The notes below the pieces were generated by a model that was given only the letters and a program-made list of their open reading frames with translations, did not search any database and had not been told where the DNA came from. This document shows, piece by piece, positions 31,833-40,907 of a DNA stretch of 50,082 nucleotides (its first letter is position 1; every line of letters begins with the position of its first letter). The stretch lies in assembly GCA_947632005.1 (NCBI GenBank), contig CANRNU010000016.1, positions 1 through 50,082 of the forward strand. Direction: 5' to 3'. The position numbers were made by a program, and so were the translations under genes. Source of the stretch: an uncultured Oscillospiraceae bacterium. GTDB taxonomy: Bacteria > Bacillota > Clostridia > Oscillospirales > Oscillospiraceae.

Positions 31833-34079
31833 ATGTCCATCGTCTATGAGGAAACCAGCGGCGTGATCTCGCTGTACACCCGGCACAGCACCTATCAGAT
31901 GAAAGCGGATACCCTGGGGACCCTGCTGCATACCCATTACGGCGGCAGACTCGCCGGGGACGACATGTCCGGCCAGATCTGCTGCATCGACCGGGGCCTG
32001 TCCGGCAATCCCTATGAATATGGGCGGAGCAGGAGAGAATACTCCCTGGACGTGCTGCCTCAGGAGTACCCCTGCTTCGGGACGGGAGACTTTCGCACCG
32101 CCGCTCTGCGGGTGCGGAATGCCGACGGCAGCCAGGCGGCGCAGCTCCGCTTTGCCGGCTGCCGGACGGAGAAGGGCAAGTATGCCCTGGAGGGCCTGCC
32201 TGCCGTCTATGCCGGCGAGGCGGAGGCGGACACCCTCACGGTCCTGCTGCGGGACCCTGCCACCGGGCTGGAGGCGGAGCTGAGATACGGCGTGCTGGAG
32301 GAACTGGACGTGATAACCCGGGCGGCGCGGATCACCAACCGGGGCACGGCGCCGGTGGTGCTGGAGAAGGCGGCCAGCGCCAGTCTGGACTGGCAGTTCG
32401 GCCGGTACGATTGGCTGACGTTCCATGGCCGCCACGCCATGGAGCGCAATCTGACCCGGCAGCCCCTGCGCCACGGGGTGCAGTCCGTCGGGTGCGTCCG
32501 GGGGACCAGCAGCCACCAGTATAATCCCTTCACCATCCTGTGCGAACCGGCCGCCACTGAGACGGCGGGGGAGTGCTGGGGCATGTGCTTTCTGTACAGC
32601 GGGGAGTTTCTGATGGAGGCGGAGCTGGACCAGGTGGATCAGATCCGACTGGTGTGCTCCATCCATCCGGATGATTTTGCCTGGACCCTGGCCCCCGGCG
32701 AGAGCTTCCAGACGCCGGAGGTGATGCTGGCCTACAGCGGCGAGGGCCTGGGACGGCTCAGCCGCATCTTCCACCGGGTCATCCGGGAGCATGTGTGCCG
32801 GGGCCCGTGGCGGGACAGGCGCAGACCGGTGCTTCTCAACGACTGGGAGGCCACCTATTTTGATTTTGACGGCGATAAGCTGGTCTCCATTGCCCGGAAG
32901 GCCGCGGGGCTGGGCATGGAGCTGTTCGTGATGGACGACGGCTGGTTTGGCCGCCGGAAGGATGATAACGGCGGTCTGGGGGACTGGTACCCCAACGAGG
33001 AAAAGCTGGGCTGTTCCCTGCGGGAGCTGGCGGAGCGCATCAACGCCGTGGGGATGGACTTCGGCATCTGGTTCGAGCCGGAGGGCATCTCCGAGGACAG
33101 CGATCTCTATAAGGCCCACCCGGACTGGGCGATACGCATCCCGGGGCGGGCGCCCTGTCTGGCCAGGAACCAGCTGGTCCTGGACTTCTCCCGCCGGGAG
33201 GTGCAGGATCACATCATCGGCCAGCTGCGCGGCGTCCTCTCCGGCGCCCCCATCCGCTATGTCAAGTGGGACATGAACCGCAGCATCAGCGACAAGTTCA
33301 CTGCTGCCCTGCCCCCGGAACGCCAGGGAGAATTCGCCCACCGGTATGTGCTGGGACTGTACCGGGTGCTGGAGGAGCTCACCCAGGCGTTCCCCGACAT
33401 CCTGTTCGAGGGCTGTTCCGGCGGCGGCGGCCGCTTCGACGCGGGGATGCTCTACTATACGCCCCAGATCTGGTGCAGCGACAACACCGATGCCATCAAC
33501 CGCCTGGACATCCAATACGGCACGTCCTTCTGCTATCCGGCCTCCGCCGTGGGGGCCCATGTGTCCGCCGTGCCGAACCATCAGACTGGCCGGAACACGC
33601 CCCTGGCCACCCGGGGCTGTCTGGCCATGGCGGGCACCTTCGGCTATGAGCTGGACGTGACGCGCCTGTCCGGGGAGGAGCAGGAGGAGGTCCGCCGTCA
33701 GATCGAACGCTTCCGGCAGTCCGCCGATCTGATCCGTACGGGGGAGTATTACCGGCTGTGCGCCCCGGAGGAGGGGTGCGCCGCCTGGGAGTTTGCGGCT
33801 CCCGACGGCAGCAGGGCCCTGGTCCAGGCGGTGTTCACCCACATTGAGGCCAACCCCATCCCGGTCCATATCCGGGTCCGGGGCCTCCAGGCGGACGCCC
33901 GATACCGGGTGGAGCTGACCGACCCCGGCGCCATCGAGGACAGTGCCCTGTATAAGCGCTGGTTCCCGGCCCCGGCCATTTTGTCCGGCGCGGCCCTGGA
34001 GCGGGGCGGCCTGACCCTCTCACCCCCCTGGCGGGAATACCAGAGCTGGGAGATACAGCTCCGGCGGGAGCAGACGTGA
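31833..34079 (+). CDS. alpha-galactosidase (GH36)
   Basis: This 748-residue cytosolic GH36 enzyme removes terminal alpha-galactose from raffinose-family sugars or melibiose. The N-terminal beta-sandwich (1-310) is followed by the barrel with 'LNDWEATYFDFD' at about 335-346 and the nucleophile Asp480 in 'YVKWDMNRS'. 'CSGGGGRFD' lies at about 528-536 and 'CSDNTDAINR' at about 548-557 holds the expected acid/base Asp. The length and order match the tetrameric bacterial (AgaR/Mel36A-like) type. No signal peptide is present. AAAGGAGAG precedes the ATG. The gene has its own promoter and a leader with repeat copy D. Confidence 0.95.
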   Translation: MSIVYEETSGVISLYTRHSTYQMKADTLGTLLHTHYGGRLAGDDMSGQICCIDRGLSGNPYEYGRSRREYSLDVLPQEYPCFGTGDFRTAALRVRNADGSQAAQLRFAGCRTEKGKYALEGLPAVYAGEAEADTLTVLLRDPATGLEAELRYGVLEELDVITRAARITNRGTAPVVLEKAASASLDWQFGRYDWLTFHGRHAMERNLTRQPLRHGVQSVGCVRGTSSHQYNPFTILCEPAATETAGECWGMCFLYSGEFLMEAELDQVDQIRLVCSIHPDDFAWTLAPGESFQTPEVMLAYSGEGLGRLSRIFHRVIREHVCRGPWRDRRRPVLLNDWEATYFDFDGDKLVSIARKAAGLGMELFVMDDGWFGRRKDDNGGLGDWYPNEEKLGCSLRELAERINAVGMDFGIWFEPEGISEDSDLYKAHPDWAIRIPGRAPCLARNQLVLDFSRREVQDHIIGQLRGVLSGAPIRYVKWDMNRSISDKFTAALPPERQGEFAHRYVLGLYRVLEELTQAFPDILFEGCSGGGGRFDAGMLYYTPQIWCSDNTDAINRLDIQYGTSFCYPASAVGAHVSAVPNHQTGRNTPLATRGCLAMAGTFGYELDVTRLSGEEQEEVRRQIERFRQSADLIRTGEYYRLCAPEEGCAAWEFAAPDGSRALVQAVFTHIEANPIPVHIRVRGLQADARYRVELTDPGAIEDSALYKRWFPAPAILSGAALERGGLTLSPPWREYQSWEIQLRREQT

Positions 34080-34087
34080 TAAAGATC

Positions 34088-34125
34088 GAGCCCGGTGCAG
34101 ATCCCTTTGCACCGGGCTTCTCTAT
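34088..34125. terminator. terminator between GH36 and GH32 genes
   Basis: Arms AGCCCGGTGCA and TGCACCGGGCT pair over 11 bp around an 8-nt loop; TCTCTATTTTA follows. It lies between convergent genes. Confidence 0.8.
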
Positions 34126-34141
34126 TTTATCTTATGGACGG

Positions 34142-35635
34142 TCACAGGACCAGGTCGTATTTTTCCACGCTGATCTCCGCAGTCCCCTCCGCCTGGAAGC
34201 TGACGCCCTCCGCAGGGGCGTTCAGCTCGCTGTACAGCACGAAGGTGGCGGCCTGCTCGCCGTCGTTGAAGAACAGCTCCGCGCTGTACCGGTCCAGCAC
34301 CGCCCGGATCTTCAGCTCCCCGTCCCTGGGCCGCACGCAGAACTCCCGGACGTGGACGATGTCGTGGGGGAAGCCGCACCGGCTCCGGTCCACCCGGACA
34401 ATGTTCTCGGAGGGCTTGTACCGCACGGAGGTGAAGCGGCCGCCGTCGGCAGCCAGCTTGAGGGTGAACGTGCGGTAGAGCGCCTCCCCGGCGGGGCAGA
34501 CCGTGACGGTCAGGTCGATGATCCCGCCCTGCACGCCGGGCAGGGTGAGCTCCCGGCCGTCCACGGTGACGTTTTCATAGGCGACGCGCCCGGTCCGGCA
34601 GGATTCCAGCTCCCGGATGGGGTTCTGGATGAGCCGTCCGTCCCGGACATGCAGCTCCCGGGGCAGGGTCATCTCGCCGAAACAGCGGATGCCGTTGGGC
34701 TGGCTGCTGGCGGTGGTCCAGTTCTGCATCCAGGCGATCATGACCCGCCGTCCGTCCGGGGTCAGCATGGTCTGGGGCGCGTAAAAGTCGATGCCGTAGT
34801 CGATGGCCTGGGCCCGCTCCCGGGTGAACCGGCGGGCGTTTTTGTCATAGGAACCCAGCAGGCACAGCGAGCCGTAGCCGGCGTGGAATTCCAGTCCCTC
34901 CGGACGCATCTCCTGGGGGCTGACCAGGAGCACCTGGGTCCCGTCCAGGGGGAAGAAGTCGGGGCACTCCCACATCCGGCCGTACTGGTTGCGGCAGGCG
35001 TCCAGGGTGGCGGTATAGTGCCAGTGGAAGCCGTCGGTGCTCTCGTAGAGCAGGACCGCCCCGCTGCCGTCGGCGACGCGGCTGCCCACCACGCAGCAGA
35101 GAGTGCCGTCCTCCTCCTGCCATATCTTGGGGTCCCGGAAATCCCGGTCGCTGCTCCCCTCCGGCAGGTCGTCGGCGGAGATCACCGGATTGCCGGGGTA
35201 TTTCTCGTAATCCACGCCGTCCCCGACGGCGGCGCACTGGGTCTCGTATTCCCGGATGGAGCCGTCCTCCTGCCGGACCCGGCGCACGCCGGTATACAGG
35301 AGGAACTGCCGGCCATCGGCCAGCTCCAGCGCGCTGCCGGAAAAACAGCCGTCCGGGTCCGCGTCGGTGTCGGGCGCTAGGGCCGCGGGCAGCCGCTCCC
35401 AGTGCAGCAGGTCCCGGCTCTTCACATGGCCCCAATGCATAGGACCCCAGAGCGTGGAATATGGATGGTATTGAAAAAACAGGTGGTACTCCCCTTTGTA
35501 GAGGGAGAACCCATTGGGATCGTTGATCCAGCCGATGGCGCCGGTGACGTGAAACGCCGGCCGTTCGGAATCCGGGATGCGGGGGGCGTACTTCGCCTCA
35601 AAATCCCGGGCTTTTTGCAGGGTATCGCTGATCAT
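34142..35635 (-). CDS. beta-fructofuranosidase / sucrose-6-P hydrolase (GH32)
   Basis: This 497-residue GH32 enzyme splits fructose from sucrose, sucrose-phosphate or fructo-oligosaccharides. The three catalytic blocks are present: nucleophile Asp39 in 'WINDPNG' (37-43), 'FRDPK' (166-170) and acid/base Glu223 in 'MWECPDFF'. A C-terminal beta-sandwich follows. It starts at ATG 35635 with AGGAGG 6 nt upstream. No signal peptide is seen. No PTS gene is near, so unphosphorylated sucrose or raffinose-derived fructosides are the likely substrates. It is the third gene of an operon starting with a YesL-type gene. Confidence 0.94.
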   Translation of the reverse strand: MISDTLQKARDFEAKYAPRIPDSERPAFHVTGAIGWINDPNGFSLYKGEYHLFFQYHPYSTLWGPMHWGHVKSRDLLHWERLPAALAPDTDADPDGCFSGSALELADGRQFLLYTGVRRVRQEDGSIREYETQCAAVGDGVDYEKYPGNPVISADDLPEGSSDRDFRDPKIWQEEDGTLCCVVGSRVADGSGAVLLYESTDGFHWHYTATLDACRNQYGRMWECPDFFPLDGTQVLLVSPQEMRPEGLEFHAGYGSLCLLGSYDKNARRFTRERAQAIDYGIDFYAPQTMLTPDGRRVMIAWMQNWTTASSQPNGIRCFGEMTLPRELHVRDGRLIQNPIRELESCRTGRVAYENVTVDGRELTLPGVQGGIIDLTVTVCPAGEALYRTFTLKLAADGGRFTSVRYKPSENIVRVDRSRCGFPHDIVHVREFCVRPRDGELKIRAVLDRYSAELFFNDGEQAATFVLYSELNAPAEGVSFQAEGTAEISVEKYDLVL

Positions 35636-35682
35636 GCATGACCTCCTAGAAATGGTGCGCGGTGCCGGGGTGCGCTTGGCCG

Positions 35683-36420
35683 TCACGGACGGAGCAGCGC
35701 CTCCAGAAGAGCAAAGGAATCCTCCTGATGCTCGGTGTTTGCGATCACTACGGCGTAAAGGGGGCCCGGCTCGTCGTCAAAGCGCCCGGGCTGGTTGTAG
35801 CGGGTCTCGAAATCTGTGCCCTCCAGGTCCAGGGCAAAGTACCCGTCGATCCCGTCCGCCGGGTCAGTCTGCCCGTTCTCGTCCACCTGGAGGTTGGCGG
35901 TGCTGTACACCAGCCGGTCGGACGCCTGCTCCAGCAGCGCAGGGGGCAGGGCCTCGTCCAGGGGCAGACAGGCGTTGATGGCCAGCAGGTAGCTGTACAT
36001 GTCCTCGCCGCATATGGCCACGTCCATCCGCTGGGAGGCCACGGTGGTCATGACCTCGATCTCCATCACGTAGTAGTACATGTTGTCATAGTCGAAGGGC
36101 TGGTCATAGTTCACATCCACCTTGCCGGGCTTTCCGTCGGCGGTGAGCTCCCGGGTGAAATCCCGGAACCAGTCCTGGCAGTAATCGTCGGTGTTCAGCA
36201 CCACACATGCCCGCAGGCGGCAGGGCTTCTGCCCCTCCACGATGATGTGCGCGAAGACGCACACGGCCACCACGGCGAAGACCGCCACGATGATGCGGAA
36301 CTTATAATAGTACCAGATATGCCCGATGAGCGCCTTTCCCCGCAGGGAGCGCATGATGGCCCAGTCCCGTTTTACGTTGTGGACAAAGCCGTAGTCCTTT
36401 TTCTCCCGGCTCCGGCTCAT
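35683..36420 (-). CDS. single-pass membrane protein of unknown function
   Basis: This 245-residue protein has a basic N-terminus (SRSREKKDY), one membrane segment at about 42-62 and a ~180-residue outside domain with many Tyr and acidic residues ('VNYDQPFDYDNMYYYVMEIEVMT'). Two Cys pairs may form disulfides. Its start overlaps the YesL-type stop (ATGA), and the GH32 start follows 47 nt downstream. I cannot name a family. The outside domain could assist sugar capture or sense it, judging only from operon position. Confidence 0.65.
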   Translation of the reverse strand: MSRSREKKDYGFVHNVKRDWAIMRSLRGKALIGHIWYYYKFRIIVAVFAVVAVCVFAHIIVEGQKPCRLRACVVLNTDDYCQDWFRDFTRELTADGKPGKVDVNYDQPFDYDNMYYYVMEIEVMTTVASQRMDVAICGEDMYSYLLAINACLPLDEALPPALLEQASDRLVYSTANLQVDENGQTDPADGIDGYFALDLEGTDFETRYNQPGRFDDEPGPLYAVVIANTEHQEDSFALLEALLRP

Positions 36421-37067
36421 GCGTCCTCCTCCGGGGCGTTCTCGTCTTCCTCCGGGGCGGAGGGGTCAGGCAGCCAGGGTTTCAGAATGGAGAGCATGTG
36501 CCGGGCGTGGGACTGGCACACCAGGCCGAAGGCGACGAACATCAGGCCAGGAAGGAGGTGGCAGACCCACAGCGCGAGCACCACCGTGAACAGCATGAAC
36601 AGCGTCTGGGGCAGGTTCTTGATGGACAGGGTGAAGGCCCAGATGAGGGTGTTGCGCAGGGTGTTCTCGAACTTGGCCAGCAGGGGCATGGTGTACAGGG
36701 CCACGAAGCTCCAGATGACAAAGAGGATGAAAAAGAACACCATTAAAAATGTATAGATGCCCTTGCCGCTCTTGTAGGCGATGTAGACGTCCGCCGCCAG
36801 GAAGCCGCCCACGGCCATGAGCAGCAGACCTGCCAGCAGGCCCTGCTTGAAGTTCTGCCGGAAGGAGCGAAAGAAATCCCGGTGGACGTACCCTTCCTCC
36901 CCACGGACCAGGTTGATCATGGCATAATAGAACGCCACCGTGGAGGGCCCGGCTGTGACGATGGGGATACAGCACAGGAGCCACAGGATATTCAGCTCGG
37001 CCACGTCGAAGATGCGGCCCATCCCCCGCCAAAAGGGGGTGTCCTGGTTAAACAGTCTGTTAAACAT
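36417..37067 (-). CDS. YesL/DUF624-family membrane protein
   Basis: This 216-residue membrane protein begins 'MFNRLFNQDTPFWRGMGRIFDVAELNILWLLCCIPIVTAGPSTVAFYYAM', the signature of YesL/DUF624. It has about five membrane segments and an acidic tail (PEEDENAPEEDA). Family members are common in carbohydrate-use gene clusters of Firmicutes, often near sugar ABC transporters, but their job is unknown. It is first in the operon with the unknown membrane protein and the GH32 enzyme. Start 37067 is chosen by homology; the ribosome site is weak. Confidence 0.85.
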   Translation of the reverse strand: MFNRLFNQDTPFWRGMGRIFDVAELNILWLLCCIPIVTAGPSTVAFYYAMINLVRGEEGYVHRDFFRSFRQNFKQGLLAGLLLMAVGGFLAADVYIAYKSGKGIYTFLMVFFFILFVIWSFVALYTMPLLAKFENTLRNTLIWAFTLSIKNLPQTLFMLFTVVLALWVCHLLPGLMFVAFGLVCQSHARHMLSILKPWLPDPSAPEEDENAPEEDA

Positions 37068-37166
37068 CTCGGTCCATCGTCTGCCTTTCAGAAATAACGG
37101 CGGGCGCGCATGCGCCGGCGCGGAGGCGCGGTCCTGCCCGATACGCGGTGTCGGTCGTGTTTCTAT

Positions 37167-37195
37167 ATCATATCTGTTCCTTCTGAAAAATGCAA
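37167..37195 (-). promoter_or_regulatory. promoter of the YesL-GH32 operon
   Basis: On the minus strand TTGCAT (37195-37190) and TATGAT (37172-37167) are 17 bp apart, about 100 bp upstream of the YesL start. Confidence 0.55.
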
Positions 37196-37513
37196 TACGG
37201 ACCTGCGGGGTTTTTGCGCTCCGTGAGCGATTTTGTCTGTTTTTCTCCGGAAACGGCGGGGCGCAGGCCGCCGGAGCTGACACTGTCAAAACTGCACAGA
37301 CGGAGGGAGGGGCATCTGGCTTTTTGGACGTGAACGCTCCATAAATTTTATTGATTTATTATAAAAACTTTTTTGAAATTTGTTAAATGACGCCAGAAAT
37401 TTGTTAAAACTTTGTAAAATTACCTACCGGAATTTATCGTTTTTTACCTTATCGTTTTAAATAAATGCATTCCTTCCGGGTGCCGGGACCGGCAAAATGT
37501 CAAGGAACGAACA
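37196..37513. promoter_or_regulatory. AT-rich divergent control region with direct repeats
   Basis: Two exact copies of GAAATTTGTTAAA lie at 37375-37387 and 37396-37408, spaced 21 bp, or two helical turns. Two copies of TATCGTTTT lie at 37435 and 37450. A palindrome TGACACTGTCA lies at 37278-37288. No gene is seen. The region between 37330 and 37460 is far more AT-rich than the window average and sits between two sugar operons. Confidence 0.55.
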
Positions 37514-37542
37514 TTGACGGAAAAAGTACGGTGTGATAAATT
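37514..37542 (+). promoter_or_regulatory. promoter of the sugar importer operon
   Basis: TTGACG (37514-37519) and TAAATT (37537-37542) are 17 bp apart. Dyads GGAATTTCC and CACAC-N6-GTGTG lie in the leader just downstream. Confidence 0.65.
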
Positions 37543-37613
37543 TATGTGGAATTTCCGCACACATGTCCGTGTGTGTTGTGGAAATACAGAATTTTTAGGG
37601 GGTAGTTTAAGAA

Positions 37614-38939
37614 ATGAAAAGATTCCTCGCACTCTTGCTCGCACTGATGATGGTGCTGTGCCTGACCGCCTGCGGCGGCGGCTCAAAGGAAGAGCCCGCA
37701 GCTGAGGGTGAAGAACCCGCTGCTGAGGCCGATTCCGGCGAAGAGGCCGCGGCTCCTTCCGACGGCGACGTCACTGTCACCATCTTCAACACCAAGTCTG
37801 AGATCAACGACGCTATGGTCCAGATGGCGGAGGAGTACTCCAACAGCCATGACGGCGTGACGGTGGAGGTCTACATGTCCAACGATACCGTTATCGCTCA
37901 CATGACCACCAAGTATGCCTCCGGCGATCCGTACACCATCGCCATGGTCGACTCCAAGGATGTCTATTCCCTGGGCGAAGAGCACGCCATTGACGTGAGC
38001 GATCAGCCCTACATGAAGAACACCACCGGCGCCATCACCCTGGACGACGGCAAAGTGGCTGGCATCCCCTTCTGCGTTGAGGCCCGCGGCATGATGTACA
38101 ACGCCACCGCCATCGAGGCCATCACCGGCGAGACCTTCGATCCCGCCAGTGTTGCCACGCTGGATGATTTCACCGCTCTGCTCGACAAGCTGGTGGACGG
38201 CGGCATGGAGGCCCCTGTGGGCATCATGAAAGAGGACTGGTCCCTGGCCGCCCACTATCTTGCTCAGTTCATCGAAGAGCGCGACGATGTTGACGCGTTC
38301 GTCGAGCAGCTGAAGGCCGGCGAGGTCGACCTGGCCAACGACGCCAAGTTCAATTCCCTGATGGATACCTTCGATACCCTTATGAAGTACAACTACGCCG
38401 CTTCCTCTCCCGTGGCAGCCGAGCGCGAAGTCTCCGAGCAGAAGCTGGCTGAGGGCGAGATCGCCTTCATGTTCGGCGGCAACTGGGACTGGTCCCAGAT
38501 CAACGTCTTTGATTATGACGAGGGCCTGGGCATGATGCCTCTGCCTCTGAACGATGACGACGGCGCCAACACCAAGCTGGTGGGCGGCCCCGCCAAGATG
38601 CTCTTTGTTGAAGCCTCCGACGCGGTCTCCGATGCGGAGCGCACCGCTGCGCTGGACTTCCTGAACTGGCTGTTCACCGACGAGGAAGGCAACAAGTGGA
38701 TCACCGAGGACTTCGCTCTGGTGCCCGCTTTCTCCAACATCAACGCTGACGCTCTTGATCCCCTGAGCCTCTCCGTCAAGGAGTACAGCGACGCCGGCAA
38801 CCTGATCCCCAGCTACAACTACATGCCCGACGACCACATCACCCGTATGGGCGCCGAGATGCAGAAGTATCTGGCCGGCCAGTGCGACCGTGCCGCTCTG
38901 GCTTCCGCCATTGAGTCTTACTGGACCAGCGTGCAGTAA
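37614..38939 (+). CDS. sugar ABC transporter lipoprotein (substrate-binding)
   Basis: This 441-residue family 1 binding protein has a lipoprotein signal with lipobox LTAC (17-20; the Cys20 would be lipidated), followed by a long acidic Glu/Ala/Ser linker (about 24-50). The mature protein has the two-lobe pattern ('TKSEINDAMVQMAEEY', 'GEIAFMFGGNWDWSQI'). It should bind an oligosaccharide for the permeases encoded downstream. The first of a five-gene set with GH13_31 and a DUF5107 protein, it probably sees an alpha-glucosidic sugar. The gene uses a strongly biased codon set, consistent with high expression. Confidence 0.92.
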   Translation: MKRFLALLLALMMVLCLTACGGGSKEEPAAEGEEPAAEADSGEEAAAPSDGDVTVTIFNTKSEINDAMVQMAEEYSNSHDGVTVEVYMSNDTVIAHMTTKYASGDPYTIAMVDSKDVYSLGEEHAIDVSDQPYMKNTTGAITLDDGKVAGIPFCVEARGMMYNATAIEAITGETFDPASVATLDDFTALLDKLVDGGMEAPVGIMKEDWSLAAHYLAQFIEERDDVDAFVEQLKAGEVDLANDAKFNSLMDTFDTLMKYNYAASSPVAAEREVSEQKLAEGEIAFMFGGNWDWSQINVFDYDEGLGMMPLPLNDDDGANTKLVGGPAKMLFVEASDAVSDAERTAALDFLNWLFTDEEGNKWITEDFALVPAFSNINADALDPLSLSVKEYSDAGNLIPSYNYMPDDHITRMGAEMQKYLAGQCDRAALASAIESYWTSVQ

Positions 38940-38969
38940 GCGCCTCTTTGACCCTGGCTTCCAATTGAT

Positions 38970-38995
38970 CCAGAGGGCGCCTTGGCGCCCTCTGG
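38970..38995. other. intercistronic hairpin after the lipoprotein gene
   Basis: Arms CCAGAGGGCGCC and GGCGCCCTCTGG (12 bp) abut with a 2-nt gap. No T run follows. The position, between binding protein and permease genes, matches the hairpin at 8967. Confidence 0.65.
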
Positions 38996-39039
38996 ACCGG
39001 TCCCCTGCATAGCAAAGAAAAGAGGAGGTATGCATCCCT

Positions 39040-39921
39040 ATGAGAAAGAACACCATGGGCTTCAAATGTCAGCAGTATGCGATGTTTGCGGGCCTGTCCA
39101 CTTTCGCGTTCGCGGCGGTGGTCATCGTACCTTTTATCTATGGTCTCTATCTGACACTGACCAGCTGGGACGGCGTTTCCAAGGATAAGCCCTTCGTGGG
39201 GCTGCTGAACTACATCACCACAGCCCATGACACCGCCTTCTGGCAGGCCCTGGGACGCACCATGGTCTACACCGTCATCGCGGTGGTGCTGGTGAACCTG
39301 GTGGCCTTCTTCCTGGCGTATCTGGTCACCAGCGGCGTGAAGGGCCAGAACTTCTTCCGGGCCGGCTTCTTCACTCCCAACCTGATCGGCGGCATCGTCC
39401 TGGGCTATGTGTGGAAGTTCGTCTTCAACCGTGCTTTTGTGGCGGTGGGCGAGGCTGTCAACGCGGGCTTCTTGTCTAGTTCGTGGCTGGCGACACCAAA
39501 TGGCGCAATGGCCTGTCTGATCATCGTGTCAGTCTGGCAATACGCCGGCTATATGATGCTGATCTATGTGGCCGGCTTCATGAGCGTGCCCCATGACCTG
39601 ATCGAGGCCGCCTCCATCGACGGCTGCACCTCCGGCCAGGCCACCCTGCACGTGACGGTGCCTCTGATGGTGTCCTCCTTCGTGCAGTGCCTGTTCCTGA
39701 CCCTGACCCGCTGCTTCATGGTCTACGACGTGAACCTGTCCCTGACCAACGGCGAGCCTTTCGGCAGCTCCATCATGGCAGCCATGCACGTGTACCAACA
39801 GGCATTTACTTACAGAAACTACGGCACCGGCCAGGCCGAGGCTCTGGTCCTGTTCGTGGTCTGCGCCATCGTTGGCGTGACCCAGGTCTTTGTCGGTAAG
39901 AAAGCGGAGGTGTCTGCGTAA
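39040..39921 (+). CDS. MalF-type sugar ABC transporter permease
   Basis: This 293-residue permease has six membrane segments and the EAA loop 'VPHDLIEAASIDGCTSGQATLHVTVPLMVSS'. It forms the channel with the next gene product. The start ATG 39040 is preceded by AGAGGAGG. It overlaps the next gene by one base (TAATG at 39919-39923). Confidence 0.9.
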   Translation: MRKNTMGFKCQQYAMFAGLSTFAFAAVVIVPFIYGLYLTLTSWDGVSKDKPFVGLLNYITTAHDTAFWQALGRTMVYTVIAVVLVNLVAFFLAYLVTSGVKGQNFFRAGFFTPNLIGGIVLGYVWKFVFNRAFVAVGEAVNAGFLSSSWLATPNGAMACLIIVSVWQYAGYMMLIYVAGFMSVPHDLIEAASIDGCTSGQATLHVTVPLMVSSFVQCLFLTLTRCFMVYDVNLSLTNGEPFGSSIMAAMHVYQQAFTYRNYGTGQAEALVLFVVCAIVGVTQVFVGKKAEVSA

Positions 39922-40781
39922 TGACTGATAATGAAAAAGCCGGGCGCAAGAGAAAGATAACCCACGGCATCATGCTGGTGGTGCTGATCATCCTGTTCTT
40001 CTGCTTCATCTTCCCCTTCCTGATGGTCATCATCAACGTGTTCAAGACACGTGCTGACATCACGACCTCTCCGCTGTCCCTTGTGGGCGAACACGGATTC
40101 AGCCTTGCCAACTTCCCCAACGCCATGAAGAGCATGAACTTCTGGCCGGTGTTCGGTAACTCCGTGCTCGTTACCACGGTATCCACCGTCCTGGCTATCG
40201 CGCTCTCCTCCATGACCGCCTTCGTCATCGTCCGGAACAACTGGAAGGCCACGGCCCTGCTGTTCTCCCTGATGATCGCGTCCATGGTCATCCCCTTCCA
40301 GGTGCTGATGGTACCCCTGGTATCCCTGTACGGCGGCATCCTGGGCATGCTGAACCACCGTGCCACCCTGATCTTCATGCACGTTGGCTTCTCCCTGTCC
40401 ATGGCAACATTCATGTTCCACGGCGCCATCAAGACCAACGTGCCTCTCGACCTGGAGGAGGCCGCCAACATCGACGGCTGCTCCCGCTGGCAGACCTACT
40501 GGAAGGTGGTCTTCCCCCTGCTGAAGCCCACCATCGCCACGGTCGCCATCATCGACGCCATGGGTCACTGGAACGACTACCTGCTGCCCAGCCTGGTGCT
40601 TGGCCGCAAGGAGCTGTACACCATCCCCATCGCCACCCAGGTGTTCTACGGCACCTACTCCACGGATATCGGCCTGGTCATGGCAGCCCTGCTGCTGGCC
40701 ATGCTGCCCATCCTGCTGCTGTATCTCTTCCTGCAGCGCTACATCGTGGCTGGCGTCACCGCCGGTGCTGTCAAGAGCTGA
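39921..40781 (+). CDS. MalG-type sugar ABC transporter permease
   Basis: This 286-residue permease has six membrane segments and the EAA loop 'VPLDLEEAANIDGCSRWQTYWKVVFPLLKP', which docks the ATPase. It partners the MalF-type product encoded immediately upstream. No ATPase gene follows, so the product at 30012-31166 is the likely motor. Confidence 0.92.
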   Translation: MTDNEKAGRKRKITHGIMLVVLIILFFCFIFPFLMVIINVFKTRADITTSPLSLVGEHGFSLANFPNAMKSMNFWPVFGNSVLVTTVSTVLAIALSSMTAFVIVRNNWKATALLFSLMIASMVIPFQVLMVPLVSLYGGILGMLNHRATLIFMHVGFSLSMATFMFHGAIKTNVPLDLEEAANIDGCSRWQTYWKVVFPLLKPTIATVAIIDAMGHWNDYLLPSLVLGRKELYTIPIATQVFYGTYSTDIGLVMAALLLAMLPILLLYLFLQRYIVAGVTAGAVKS

Positions 40782-40805
40782 GCAAAATCAAAATGTCCCT
40801 ATTGG

Positions 40806-40844
40806 AACGGGTCTGTCCGTCATCGGCGGACGGACCCGTTTTTC
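40806..40844 (+). terminator. terminator after the permease genes
   Basis: Arms AACGGGTCTGTCCG and CGGACGGACCCGTT pair around a 7-nt loop, followed by TTTTCC. It may partly end the transporter transcript before the enzyme genes; no second promoter was recognised before 40908. Confidence 0.8.
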
Positions 40845-40907
40845 CTCTCCGGGCCCCGGGCCCGGCCCTAATTCGACCGCGGCACCCGCCGCAAAGGAGC
40901 GTCTGTG

